DNA of 64,000 nucleotides, taken from Datnioides undecimradiatus (taxonomy: Eukaryota; Chordata; Actinopteri; Lobotiformes; Datnioididae). Location of the stretch: positions 3,584,173 through 3,648,172 of the forward strand of contig WARS01000015.1 in the NCBI GenBank assembly GCA_008933995.1, written 5' to 3'. The position numbers and the translations under genes are program-made. The notes under the pieces were generated by a model, which saw only the letters and a program-made list of their open reading frames with translations, made no database searches and was not told where the DNA came from. Position 1 is the first letter of the stretch. Every line of letters begins with the position of its first letter. This document shows positions 27,988 through 41,000 of this stretch, one piece after another.

Positions 27988-29839
27988 AAAGGATTTACTT
28001 TCCATAAATAGCTGTCTTAATGTCACAGTTGTTTAAAACCACTATCAATTCTTATCTTAAATTCAACTACTTTATACTTTACTGTGTATGCATAATGAAA
28101 CTGTGTTAGAATACAAAGTACACTTTTGCATTGTAAGAAACTGTAATATGACAAAATCATATCTATGGGTTGAACTTGGAAGTATTCTGGTAATTGGGGG
28201 TTTAATGCTGATTTAAATACCCACCATTAGACACGTTTACAGTTTTATCCACACTGTGAAAGTGAAGTAAATCTTTTTTCTTTTGTTTTTTTTTTAGCGA
28301 TTCTTGGGAATAATCCAATCGCAAACATTTTCTCACCAGACCGCAATGATAGTTGACAGTTATATGAGGACAAATCAACTACAAGAACAGCAAGAGTTTT
28401 CATCCCCCCCCCCAAAAAAAACTGTAGCCTCAACTGTGAACAGAGTATAACGCTGCCAAAACATGTGTTTTGAGTCGTGACAAAAATCTTATTTTTCTTC
28501 CGCTGGGAAAATATTCTGTTGCTAAGTGTTATGCTATCTATATTGTTTTCACCTCCTACTCACATAACCCACAGCAGAATCTACAGTGTCTGATGACCAT
28601 GCTTGTGGAGTTGTTTGGAAAATTGACTGAACTGAAGGAAGATAAGACAAGTCGAAGGAAAGTGGGTACAACTGACAGCATGTGAACTGCGCTGAACGCC
28701 ATCACAGACTGATACGTCATGACTTTATTTTCCTTTAATGAAAAGGGACTGAAAGGATCACATGAGAACAGGCAGCTCGCCTGTCACTCTGAGTGTTGTT
28801 GTACACGAGCTATTTAGCTGTTTTTGATGAGCTGTTCAATGCGCACAATCACGCAGGGCAGCGAGCTGGGTGCAGCCGTCTGGATGCATCCATTTGAAGA
28901 ACATCAAGTGTGTGTGTGGCCGGGTGCTCTGTAAGCATGCCTTGCAAAATGTGTACTGAACCATGGGCCCCATCAGCATCACGCAAATCTGCCTGTAAAG
29001 GTCGAGCAGCACCACAGGCCTGCTGTCAACATATCCTGTCCTATTAAATATGAAGATCATTAGAGGCCATGCATCCTATTTTCAGTCTACTGTTGTTGAT
29101 GTTGTTGTTGTCATTATGTCCTTACTGTAGGTCCCATCAGCTCTATGTGCAATGACAATTCCTTGACTGGAAAACTAACATGTTAACAAGTCTGAACTGT
29201 TTCATTCGCAACATGGATTGCTATTTAGAAACATGGATCTCCGTCTTAACGTGCTTATTAAATTCAGGTGTATTTTAAGTCTGAAAAAGACTTAAATTAT
29301 GTTATCTTATGACAGTATACATAGTTTTTAAATCTGGTTTCTGGTGTGACATAGTGGTTGTGATGCGTTTTAAATCAACCAGCAATGGTTGAGAAACTGT
29401 AGGTAAGAAGTAGGCTACAACCACTACGACCATGCAGTGCCATTACTGTCAACACTGTCATCAAATTCAGTGGGTTTAAGCAAAAATTTGGAAGCGATGA
29501 CGTTTTGTTCAGTGCTTCTTTAAACTATTTTCACCAAGTGTCAGATATGTAAAAGACAAAATTCAGTATCACTAGACAATAAGAACAATGTTGTTAATAA
29601 CATACCCATTGCAAAGTTCAGCAGAAATGCTTTGTTATGTAATACTTCCAACTGTAACAGTTTTATTTTCCTCAATCATACAGCAGTACAGCTGTTGATG
29701 TCCGTTACCACGTGAACCTCAAATCAAACAGACTTTGAGAAAAGGGTACTTCTGCAATGACAGAAAGGCTACATGTATATGTGCACACAGGGGAGAACCG
29801 TAGTATGCAATTAAATGAACCTACATGAAGGAATGTATG

Positions 29840-29859
29840 CGTGTGTGTGTGTGTGTGTG
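29840..29859. repeat. (TG)n microsatellite
   Basis: About ten TG units, in the presumed first intron of wscd2. Confidence 0.9.
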
Positions 29860-32774
29860 AGTGTCAACACAGAAACGGGCAAAGTATCTGGGGATTCAAG
29901 TTTTCTGACAGCTGCCGGCTAGGCAGGGCGAGCCTCAGAGCTGCAGCCTCTCCTAAGATGAATAAAATATGACGAGCATGCCATGTAGGAGTGTTTCTCT
30001 GTTGCTCTGATGCAACATGGACAACATCTCTATAGCAGCGGAAGAAAGCGCTGTGCTGTGTGCGACAAAGACGCACAGATCTCTGAAACAACACGGAGAT
30101 GACAGCGAGGTGCTCAAAGCTCTTATGGATGTGGTTGCATTAATTAAAGGGTCAGTTCAGCCATGATTTCAGCCATGATTTCCTCACCTCTCTCTGGTGG
30201 CACCATGCCATGCAGATACATTTGCTTTTTTTGTGCTCAGATTTTTAGGTTTCCACCTCTGAAACTTAAAGGGGCTCTTTCTTTGGATGCTAAAGTAGAT
30301 CCAAGGAAAACTCCTCAGTGAGCTCTGTGGATTTTCCTGTGTAACTGGGACAGTATTTATGGAAAGACATGTTACTGCTGGCTTTTTTTTGAGGCTGTGA
30401 GCGCCACAAAAGAAATTCCCACACCTCAATTATATCAGAGCAGGAATCTCAGAGGCAGATAAAACTGAAATTATCTGCTCAAACAGATCATAATAATGGT
30501 TAAGTGGAAAAATATGTCTTTTTATGAACTGGGTGGATTGATTGTTTAACTGCAGAATTCATAAAATCTGAGATTTATAGAGGAGATAGAAAGAGTCATA
30601 GAGTTTCTGATAATGATCTTTAGGAAATATGTCGTCACAATTAGCAGCAGCCTTCCAGCCATGATGCTCCCCCAAGCAGCCTTTTGGCTCTAAAACCTTT
30701 CCATCACAAGCAAACGAGCAGAAATTAACAAGTGCTTAAAATTTCCAGCTTCTGCTAATTACAGTGGTGCGGATGCTTATTTGACAGAGGTGCAATGAAA
30801 GGATGCTTGAGCCCCTCTGATGGTGCTGTGGTGGTGCATGAGATAAAAAAAAAAGCCTGGTAACCTCTGCATATGAGAGTCTAACACAGAAAATAATGCA
30901 GCCTGTGTTTTGGCCCCGACAGTTCAGCCAGGCCGTGTTTAAGTTGCCGCGGTTGACTGGGGAGAGGGCTGAACCCGGAGTCAGTGAAGCGCTGAGCAGG
31001 AGCTTGGGCTGAGTCATCCCACCCTGAAGCAACCTGGGATAGACATCTGCACAGTCACCGAGAGTGAGGAGGTGATGAGGGTTGACAAGGCGTGGCATTG
31101 GGCTCGTGGCTGACCAGGCGTGCCTCATTTACTGCATGTGATAGCTCTTAACATCAGGGCCAAACCTGGGCAGCTCTACTGACAGACGGAGAATATTAGT
31201 GCTGCAGAGGAGCTCATGTGTGCGCTCTGCTTACTGCCAGATTCGGGAAAGTAGCTGATAAGGGGATAGACTCAGGCGCTCATCCAGCTTGCTGCTGGAA
31301 ATTAATGGAACAACATGTAAGGCTGAGTGTAAAAATAATAAGCCCTTACTTTAAGAGTGTATAAATAGACGAGGCTTGGTTACCGTTGCACATCCTTCAG
31401 ATGAAATCCCTGTAGATACAATTACTGAGTGCAAAACTATCACGAGAATTTGCTACTGTTTACCCTTTAATAACATATTCCCAACAGAATCCAAAGAAAA
31501 GTAGTTTATCTGTTTAAAAGCACAAGTATCCTGTTACTCTGTGATAATCACAGTGGGTATGGAGGTGAGTGTGGGGAGGAACAGAGGGATGCACATCTTG
31601 ATTTGAGGGAGTCATTCATCTCACAGCAACCTGACAAATTTCTCTATCAAGTGTGAGCGCCCAATTAGGGCCTAGCACACCGAAAGGAGATCTGATGTCG
31701 CTGCTGACACTGACTGCACAGGGTGACAGACCCACAGGGGACTCTACGACGTCTGATTCTTTATCACCCATGCTGTATTGCTGGATTGTGCAGGGTTGAG
31801 CTTATCAAAAAAAAAACCCAAAAAGCAGAACAAAAAAAACCCTGTCTAGTTCCTGACAGTGCAGTCTAGGTGTGAACAGATGTATTTTCACACTTCTACC
31901 AACACTGCTGTTCCCCAAAGCTGAGAAAACACCACAAGGCCGCTCGCTAATATGCATATAACATCCGCTTTATCGGCCTAATAGAGCTCATGAAAGGACT
32001 TTTTCATGTTTGCTGTCAATAAAATGCCCTTCCTTGCCAACATTGAAAACAAAACATGACTTGTTGTCTATATTCCTAGATTATTCAGTCCAGTGGCACA
32101 CAAATAACTTTAATATGGGAACTCATTGAGGAGCATAAATGGTGCTCTAGTTTGAGGTCATGAATGGCGCAAAGATAAATGCCTCTCAGACTAACAGACA
32201 GGCAGCACTCAGACCATTTTGTCCTCCAAAGAACTTAATGTCTCTGTTTGGAGTCCAGGCTGGTGCCAGGTTGGAGCTCTGTTGGTGCAGCAGATTCAGA
32301 AAACAGAATCCAGCACTTTAACTCCAACAAAGGTCTTTTTGTACTGCGGGGATCAAGTTGAAGAGAGGACAAGGGGGTCTGCTACTCGAGGTGAGCTATT
32401 ACAGCGGTGATGTGCTAATCTCAGCCACTGGCACCATCTCAAGGTCAACCGTGGACCGCGGAGAATGTTTCTTTTATATTCACTGTTTTCTCCATAACTT
32501 CTGCTCCTCATCTTTTCTTTTCCTTTTTCAGTTTCACAATTGCTCTCACACTCTCCTCCCCTCTCTTCAATCTCTCCCACTCACATATAGCCAAACAAAC
32601 ACGCACCATGTCAAGCTTCCCGCCTCCCCTGAGTGGTTAATGTTGGAAGTTGTGAGTCGGTGCAGAGGGAAAACAGAGATTTTGGGTCAGACTGAGGGGA
32701 GCCGGAGTTGATGCCACATCTGAGGCCCTGACCGACCTCCTGATGAACGGCAAATGTTCAATCCACATTTTTTT

Positions 32775-32915
32775 GGGGGGGGGGGGTCTTTGAAGAAAAG
32801 AGGGGTTTTCCCTTATCAAATTACTATACTGTAAAAATAAACATACTGCGGTTTGATTACACATTGCATATATTGACTGATTTAAGGCATTGGTTCACAC
32901 AGTGGGGGGGGGGGG
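32775..32915. repeat. Two 12-nt poly(G) runs
   Basis: Twelve G at 32775-32786 and twelve G at 32904-32915, the first preceded by a T run. It lies in the presumed first intron of wscd2. Confidence 0.85.
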
Positions 32916-35821
32916 ACATATGGAACACATCTAGTTATGTGAATGTAATTAATAAAAGAACAATAGCCAAAGTGTTATGCAAGTGAAGCTATGAAGTTTT
33001 AGCTTGTGAGATTTACCCAGAAATCAAAGCATGTAGACATGCTTTGACAAGATTGACAAGTAGACAAGATCTTTTGACTGGGGAACAAAAGCCGAATGTT
33101 GCTCTTTGAGGAAACTTGCCAGTCAAGTATGAAATACAACAGATCTTATCTTGCTCTCAGGTCTACTTTCAGTTTGGTGTGAGGTTCTTGTGTCTCTTAT
33201 GTATAAAAATTCAAATGTAACTTGGATTGGAGTAACATGCATAAAAAATAAAATGCACTACATGTTCTCAATTATGTTATTTCAAAAATGTTACTGGACT
33301 CTGCAATATAACAGAAAAAGCCTGAGAAACAATGATTTAAGACATTAGATATCAACATGTTTGTTAAACCCTAAGAATTATGTCTTGCACCATATAAATA
33401 TGACACAATATTAATCTCATCTAATGAAATTAGCCTCAATGTTTCCAAGAAAAACAGGATGGCCTTGCACTCTGACTTCTAGGCACACATACACACACAA
33501 TCTAATGGCTCACATTAGCCTTGGTTGGCTTAAAAAACATCCACAGCCTCTGCAGGAAGTCTGTCTCAGTCTGAGAGCAAAGCCCTGAACAGCAGGCCTG
33601 GGTTCCAAAATAAAACGGGCAAATTGGCTTCAGTCTTCAGTCTTAGCTAACTGCATGTGAGCAGAAGTTTTCTCTCCATAATGCACACTAGGAAGGAAGA
33701 AAAATTATGCATAGAATTGTTTAAATTTAGTGTGTGTATATTTCATTGGCTGCAATTATTGTTATTGTTATTGTGTGATTATAGTTTCAGCCTGAGTTTC
33801 AATCATGGAACAAAGAGAAAATGAATCCATCTTATCATCATCATTTAATATCTACCGACAAAATAAACAGATATTAGTTTAACTTTAGGTTTTGGGTTTT
33901 CCCAGCTTTGTCTGGTGTCTCCCAACCAGGATATCCTTACCACCTGTCTAGGCAGTGATTATCTGGATACGTCTTACGGAAGAGGTCCGTTGGTCCGTGT
34001 TGGGAATAATCCTCCTATAAGCTGAAAATCTGGCTGAGATGTGCATGCGGTCAGGCTGACCCACTCCTTGGATGTGGAACAGAGTTTTAAAGATTATCCT
34101 CTCTCTAAAATCATCTTTTCTTTCAAGGAAAAGGAAAATAAGCTATTCCAGAATACAACAAATTATGGCATCCCCTTTGTGTTTTGAATCCACCACAATA
34201 AAACTGAATTTCAGACCCACTGAAAGCTTTTTGAACATTGGACACCAGAAACAGACTGAAACTTTCAGCACGTCTCTGGTGAAGACTTTAATGAATTTAA
34301 TGCCAAGCTATTTCTGTAGGAGCTCTAATGAGGATCTTGACATCCTGTCTTGATGGTGATATATCAGGAGCGAATACACCACCCAACCTACACACAGCTC
34401 AGGCTGCGTCACTGTTACTTCACTGTAATGGCTAGAACAAGCATGCAATGCGTAAGTCCTGTCAGTTCCTCTGGCGATCTTCAAAGCCCGCGGCCATTGG
34501 ATATGATCCATGGCACGTCCCTGAGAGGTCGCCAAGAGGATGAAGAGATAAGCTCTGGAGGAATTCAAAGCCTTCTCACTCTGCTGCTGGCCTCCCTGTG
34601 CTGCACAAAGGACTTCATATCAGAGCCACTTTCAAGTTGTCCTCTGCAGCCACAGCCAAGCTTGTGTGTGAAAAGCTCTACTGAAATTCCTCACCAAAAA
34701 AAAAAAAAAGAAACATTTCTTTCTCTCAGGATTCAGTTTTTACAGGTGCAACCACAAACACTGATGCTCCACTGCAATCCAGATGGGCAAAATGCTGCAA
34801 ATTTGATCATCTGATTAGTCACTAAATAAACAGCAGCGGCGGAAACAGCACCCTCTCATTCTCGAGTGCGCAAAGATGAATTTCAGTTGTTGCCATAGTT
34901 CTCTGACGTCGGTTCAGTCCTGCCTCGGGGAGGACTGAGCTCACGGGACAGCGCAGCTGCTGTAAGCAACAATAAAATCTGTGTGATTTTATTTTTTAAA
35001 TGAGCGTCTACAGATTTCTGCCATGTGCAGCTAAAACCACCTTACTGTATGATGTGAGGGGAAATTGCCGGAGGACTGAATGAGAATGAGGAGGATGGGG
35101 AGCTTTCATTTTATATTTTACAGTGATGTTCATGATATTGATCAGTCCTGCTCGGTCTAGATTCAGGATTCTATGAACTGAGTGCTCCCGCTGCCATAAC
35201 GAGAGGTCTGACACGCTCTATGCTTTTTATATACTGTCATGCCAAGTGCTGAAATAGCAGCGACACGAGCAATTAGTGCCGTTCATGAATTGATTTTAAC
35301 GGCATTGTGATCAATCTTAACAACCATTATGTTGTTCTTCTTCTATATCAACACTTCACACTGAGTAGTTGGTTCAATACAGTGATCAGCACCGAGGTCA
35401 TCAGAAACAAAGAGTGGGGAAAGGAGGATGATGATTTGCATAATGTCATTAAACTCATTAGCAGTTACCCTGTAAGCAATAAGCTTGCAGAGCTGAGGAT
35501 AAATAGTGTAACGATTATTTTCATTAATGATTGATTAATAATTTCATTAATGATGATCTGCATATCATGTTCTTGGTTAATTGTTTTTTCTTCTATAAAA
35601 TGACAGAAAATAGTGCATTGTGCCCTCAGAGATCATCTTTACATAATCAAATAGCTCCAAAGAAATTCAACACATGGCGAGAGAGAAGAAAGTAAATCCT
35701 TATATTTTTTAAGTGGATCCTGTGAACACTTTTTTAAAAAGACAGCTCGATTATAAAGCTAATTGCCAAAAAAGAGAACAGAAAGCATGTTCTGTATGTC
35801 CTGAGGTGGAAAAATCTACAT

Positions 35822-35849
35822 ATTTGTTTCTTTAACTAAAGAAACAAAT
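35822..35849. repeat. 28-bp near-perfect palindrome
   Basis: ATTTGTTTCTTTA (35822-35834) and TAAAGAAACAAAT (35837-35849) are exact reverse complements around AC. It lies about 340 bp from the hairpin at 36188-36222. Confidence 0.8.
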
Positions 35850-36187
35850 GAAGGGAAGGAAATGCAGGTTAGGTTCTGCCTGTTTTCTCTGTCTGATTCA
35901 CCGCGCTGGTTAAAAATTAGCAGGAGTGCTCTAATGAAAGTCCAGAGACTTCACGCTTTGGGTAAAATGCTGCAGTCTGTGGGCCACCAACCGTGCACCT
36001 GGTTAGAGACTAATGCATCTTTACTGCTCAGTGAACATGATAATGTACCGAGCAGAGAGCAGGGACACCTTAACATCTGTCACACAACAGTGGGCAAACA
36101 CTGCAGGTACAAATATGACAGAAAACTCAACTGGAAGAACCAACTAGGAGTCAAATACATTTATTAACAAATTAGGATTTTACTCTT

Positions 36188-36222
36188 AAGTATATAGAGC
36201 AGACACTCTGCTCTATATACTT
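36188..36222. repeat. Perfect 15-bp inverted repeat, 5-nt spacer
   Basis: AAGTATATAGAGCAG (36188-36202) and its exact reverse complement (36208-36222) are separated by ACACT. It lies 260 bp from the left edge of the candidate first exon, inside the presumed first intron of wscd2. Too short for a microRNA precursor; origin unknown. Confidence 0.8.
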
Positions 36223-36483
36223 CACTCAGGTATTTTTATTACCTGGGGTGTGACAAAACCATACGGCCTCTATACAGACAAAACCTAATAAGGGCAGTTT
36301 CTGGGTTTGTGCGTTTGGGTGTACTTCAGTTAACTAGCCGTGCTCATGCCAGTGCAGCATGACAGTGAGTTTGTGTATCAGCACAAATAAAACCAACCTG
36401 TGTACACATTTTACAGGACTGAATGTGAGCTGCCACATTGAAGGCCCCCCCCCTCTTTGAATTAAACGTCTCTGGTGACTTAC

Positions 36484-37000
36484 CTTCAACACGAGTCCAG
36501 AGAAGGCTTCAGCAGATGGTGTGATGTTCACAGGACGAAACTCAGCAGAGGATGATCATCATGTTTCATCTCCACGATCGTTCCGCCAAATACGAACAGC
36601 AGCATGCTCTCCCGCGGGTCGTCTTTTTACTGTGCCTTCATCCGCAGCTAACTACCGTTAGTTTATCAATCTCATTAGCTCGGACAGTCTCTCAGTGCTG
36701 TTCAATAATCTACAGTAACACCGCAGATAAACCGCTACGCACTTCTCGCTGTCGGTCGGAGAAGGCGGGAGTAATGTCAGTGGCCCTGTAAGCTCACCAG
36801 TCTACATCGGCCACGCTAAGTCAGACCCCTCTTCGTTTCCCTCGCTCCTGTCAGCTGTTCAGGTCAAAGCGTGGATGTGTGGCAGGCGGTGGGTTGACCT
36901 GTCGTCTCTGTCGCCTGTCCGACGTGAGGCAAAGGCTGTTTGACGCTGCGGAGAGGCAGCGCCGCACCGTGCGCCCTGCGCTCCCACACGGACCAACAGC
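36484..37000 (-). other. Candidate wscd2 non-coding first exon (right boundary uncertain)
   Basis: At 36483-36478 the minus strand carries the consensus donor GAAG|GTAAGT, directly at the left edge of a CpG island. No open frame with recognisable similarity ends there, so a non-coding first exon is the simplest reading. The next gene downstream on this strand is wscd2, whose first coding exon seems to have an upstream acceptor. The right end (transcription start) cannot be fixed from sequence; 37000 is only a placeholder inside the island. Confidence 0.4.
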
Positions 37001-37110
37001 ACTGCCTGCTGTACTTAAAGAGACACAGCAGAGCACCCAGAGGCGCAGTGGCCGCCGCACTCCGCGCTTTGCTTTGTGGGCCACACACAGCACAGGTTTG
37101 GCTCGGTGAC
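36560..37110. promoter_or_regulatory. CpG island, probable wscd2 promoter
   Basis: A hand count finds about 40 CpG dinucleotides in roughly 550 bp, against almost none in the AT-rich flanks. It is the only such island in the window. The open frames seen here on both strands are what GC-rich DNA gives by chance. An inverted pair of CCAAT boxes (37124-37133) and a consensus minus-strand donor (36483) bracket it. Its direction toward wscd2 is inferred. A divergent transcript is possible. Confidence 0.6.
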
Positions 37111-37123
37111 ACACTCCCTGCTG

Positions 37124-37133
37124 ATTGGCCAAT
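37124..37133. promoter_or_regulatory. Palindromic CCAAT box (ATTGGCCAAT)
   Basis: ATTGGCCAAT holds the CCAAT core on both strands at the right border of the CpG island. This is a common NF-Y site position in CpG-island promoters. The distance to any transcription start is unknown. Confidence 0.4.
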
Positions 37134-38043
37134 TTCGGTTTGATCTCGTGTGGGGATATGAATCGACATCTAAATGATTGCGCATGCAAGTATTTTGTCT
37201 AGGTTGGTTGCTACCAAGCAGGGTAGCTTCCACCTCCTTAATCTGCAAATCACCTACAAATCATCACAGAAGGCTTCTGAAGCACTCAGATTCTATTGAT
37301 TTGAAAAGGAAAGTTGTCTTATCAGTGTATATGGTTCCCTGGTGAAACCTGCTGACTGCAGCAACAGCAAGCAATGGGAAGTGGTAATAAAAACAGATAT
37401 ACCGCAGTAATAATACTTACATTAATAATAATCATAACCGGGGGTTATTTCAGAGTGCAGCAGGACCTTGGTTGTGGAAAACTTGTATGGAGAAAAGCCA
37501 TGTTGTCAGTATACCAGCAGTTTTTACCCCAATGAGGCACTTTCTCATACGACATGGACAACATGGCCCCATTTGTTACTATTATTATATGAATTTTAAA
37601 CCTAATGTGTGGACATTTTCCATACATATTCCACCATTTTCACTCTTAATATCTGATTTATTTATGTATTAATAGTTTTCTTCAGTTTGTGTCAGTGTGG
37701 CACCAACATACAGTTTACATCTGTCATTCCTGACTGTGAATTTAACAGGTCTTCATTACGGGAGCCAGAAATGTGGGATATTTGTGTGTGTGTGTTTGTG
37801 TAGGTGTGTACGTGTGTGTTTTGGGGGCTGTAAATCTGTTTACACAGTCACATTCACAGTCACACTCACAAATGCACGTCCTGATAACGCAAACTAATAC
37901 ATTTGAGGGTGGCTTTGGTTGGAGATAAGCTAAGGGATAGGTTTTAAAGACGGGTTAGGGTGAGGTAAGTAGTGATTATGATTAAGGCTAGGTAAATCTC
38001 CAGTAAATGAATGTGAGTCAATGTATTTTAATGGAAATACGAC

Positions 38044-38075
<32 letters not shown>
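38044..38075. repeat. (TG)n microsatellite
   Basis: About sixteen TG units with one CG interruption, about 1 kb upstream of the CpG island. A looser TG-rich stretch lies at about 37786-37820. Confidence 0.9.
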
Positions 38076-41000
38076 GTAGTAGTATCTAAAGCTTTGCATG
38101 GCTGCAGGACTGCAAGTGCTTGCAGTAGAGTAAATACTTGGACAAAATCTCTCCCTCCCCTGCGTCTCTGTGAGCTGAACATTACACATGGATTCACCAC
38201 ACCACTGTGTCACGTGTTGATTAACACTGAGGGTGTTTTTGCCTGCTCTGCATTCTGATTTTAATCCTTATTTCCATTTCTGCAACACCCCTCTGAAACC
38301 CACCTCCAGATGTTGTGCTGTGGCCTTGCTGCACGCAGGATTTCCTGTGTCAGAGCAGGGTGATCATCCATTCTGTTTAACTGCAAATCTCCTTGTGTGT
38401 AAACTGTGCGCTTCAATCAGTTTTATCGTTCTGCCCCTGACAGTCACTGCTGTTAAATCAATGGCTTAGAGCAACTGCATTACACAGATCTTTAAAAGGG
38501 CATGTACGCAAATAGACATTCACATGCAAGAAGCATGCACATGAGAACTCAGACAGATAGTGTACAGAGGGTGTGCGATCAACCTGGCCAATCATGTGTT
38601 GGTGAAAAATGGGAGAACATCTAACCGAAAGATTAAGTTTTAATGAAAGAGTATTGTGTGTCTCACCTGAGAGGTTAGTCAAAGCCTACTTAGTCCCTTG
38701 TAGCTCCTGCACCTGCACTCTGAATAAGCCACTCAGTTATTACAAGCTTAACGCTGGTCTGTCCCTAAGGGGTGGTGTGCTGACACAACAGAGATGACTC
38801 TGCATATTTCAGCAGCATCAATTCATGGGTTGGTTGCTGTCCGTGCTGTCGCCCATAGCACTGTCACCTACAATTACTCTTCCCTACACGGTGACTCAGC
38901 GAAGGACTTGAACTTAGAGGGGCACTCTTGAAATCACCAGTGTGCAGCACTGATATTACTCATGCTGAATCAGGCAGACTGAATGGGACAGCGGCCAAAC
39001 AACAGAGCCCTAAAACTCTCTCAGGCCGAATTTGGAGGAAGGAAATGGATTTTATGAGTTTGTTTGGATAAACTATGTGCAGTGTTGTAGATGAATGCAA
39101 GAAAAATCTCTCCCATTGGTATATGTTTTTTTTTCCAAGGGTACACACACGTGCAGGCATTGTTTGAGGAGTGGGTGGTAAATCGTGGTGCAAGAGATAA
39201 AACTCCAGGCCAGCCAACACGGCATCAAACCATCATACGTCTGAATCACAAGCCAGTAGTCATTGCATGGTATGCATTGTGCATTTGCCTGTGTTTGAAC
39301 AGCATTGATTTGTATTTTGTTCAGATGCAGAAGATGGAATTAAATAGTTGATAAAGGGCTCATTGTGTAAGTCCACGCCTTCATGAAGATCTGTAGGTGG
39401 CAGTATGAAAGGCGAATGGAAAAAATGTTCCTACATTTCCAAATTGTGACCAGCTCAATGGCTCTTCTGAAGGTTCTGTTTTGTGTCACAATTTGACAAA
39501 TATCACACAATTTCTTTGCCTCTTTCAGTGGAATCTACAGTACATGCAGTGCAGGACTGCATGCGTCAAGCACAAAGCATGAGACCAAACTCTACTGAAG
39601 ACAAAGGAAGGTTTCACCCAGAGAATCAATCTGGCTTTTGTGCTGTAAATGGAGCCTCACGAGAAATCTACAGCATGGCAAGAACCTCAATATAGTGTTG
39701 TGTTTTTGTTGTTGTTTTTTTGAGAAATGGGGTCATCACTCAATTGTCACATGTTTTTGCAATGTGATGGGGGTTAAAAGAAAGACGTACAAACACTCAC
39801 ATGCTGCTAAAGGACTGAAAGAAATTCCCTTTAGGTTTGCTGTCAAGACCACATGCAGAGATACTGATGTCAACATGTGCCTCCTCGTCACTGATAATCA
39901 CTCAGTTTCGGCTTAATTAATGGAAGCACTCACATAATGAAAATCAAAACACCCACAGCTTTCAATAACACTATTGTCAGAGATCCATTGTGCCTGTTTT
40001 GAAGTGTTAAGACTCTATTAATTGTCACATGAGATCAGGACCAGGTACAGTGCACTTGGGAACGTCTCTAGCACATCAGGAACAATGAAATGTCGGCTCT
40101 GTAACTGGAGCTCATCATCTGAAGAACAAAGTTGACATCAGTTCTGGATGTAAACACCCTTTTGTGGAGGTGTTTGAATTTCACATGCATGGAAGAGAGA
40201 ACAGAGGCAGAAGCATGAGGTAGGGAGGAAGATTTGTTTCCCACATTCAAAGTGTGTTCTCTGATCACAACTACACATGAGTTGGACACCACTGTTTCAC
40301 TGTCATAATGCGCTTTTCTCAAGTAATTGATTGTCAAAGTTGTCAAAGTTTAATCCAACCAAGACCAGAAGGGCAATTTACTTGATTTAAATATGGCCAG
40401 CAGGTTTTTTGACAGTATTACACCACTTTCAGTGCTCCTGCCATGTTTATTACTTACAGATTGCATGAGCTTTGTTGTGTAACTCTGTAAAGCGCTATCT
40501 GAGATGTCCACTGTGCCATGATGGAAAACCAAAGTTGCGCATAGTTCAAGTTGTTCCTCAGAACAGTGCAGTCAAGCTCTCTGTTAAACATCGAGCCTTT
40601 GGAAACACATTCATAATGCTGCAGCTGCAGGAGAAAAAAACAGCATGACTTCTTGATGTAACGCACTGACGTCTATCCTCAACACTAAAGATTTTTCCAC
40701 TTATAAGACTGCTGTTTGGTCTCTGATTGTACCCACTGTGCTGCATTCAGGAACAGCGGATGTAGTTCCACAAAAAAATGTAATGGCAGTGATTTCAATG
40801 TACTGTTGAGACTGATGGGAATGTCTGATGATGGTGAGTTTTGCAAATATTTGCAGAAAAACTAAAGTAATGGAAACATTTCTTGTATCTACAATGGTTC
40901 AAGCTAGAACATGAGTGGGTCACACAAATTAAACCTTCAGATAGTTGTTGAGATATGTTCGGATCAAAATGGCAATTAACCAATTGACTTAACTTAAAAT

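Larger units (their letters stand above)
18346..36483. other. Presumed wscd2 first intron (~18 kb), no coding gene seen
   Basis: The stretch between the first coding exon and the CpG island holds family 1 and 2 repeats, a SINE-like block, TG repeats, poly(G) runs and two hairpins. No coding exon was recognised on either strand. The longest open frame (25501-25995, plus) has no recognisable domain. Unusually GC-balanced blocks at about 30.65-31.15 kb and 31.63-31.80 kb look like candidate conserved non-coding elements. Confidence 0.5.

Noticed and set aside
34350..34814. 154-codon plus-strand open frame
   Set aside because: No recognisable domain; it includes a run of lysines from a poly(A) tract, and its overlapping minus-strand frame is equally plausible, so it is likely chance.
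36851..37248. Several overlapping open frames on both strands
   Set aside because: They sit in the CpG island, where few stop codons are expected. They are Arg/Cys/Pro-rich and mutually overlapping, as expected from GC content alone.
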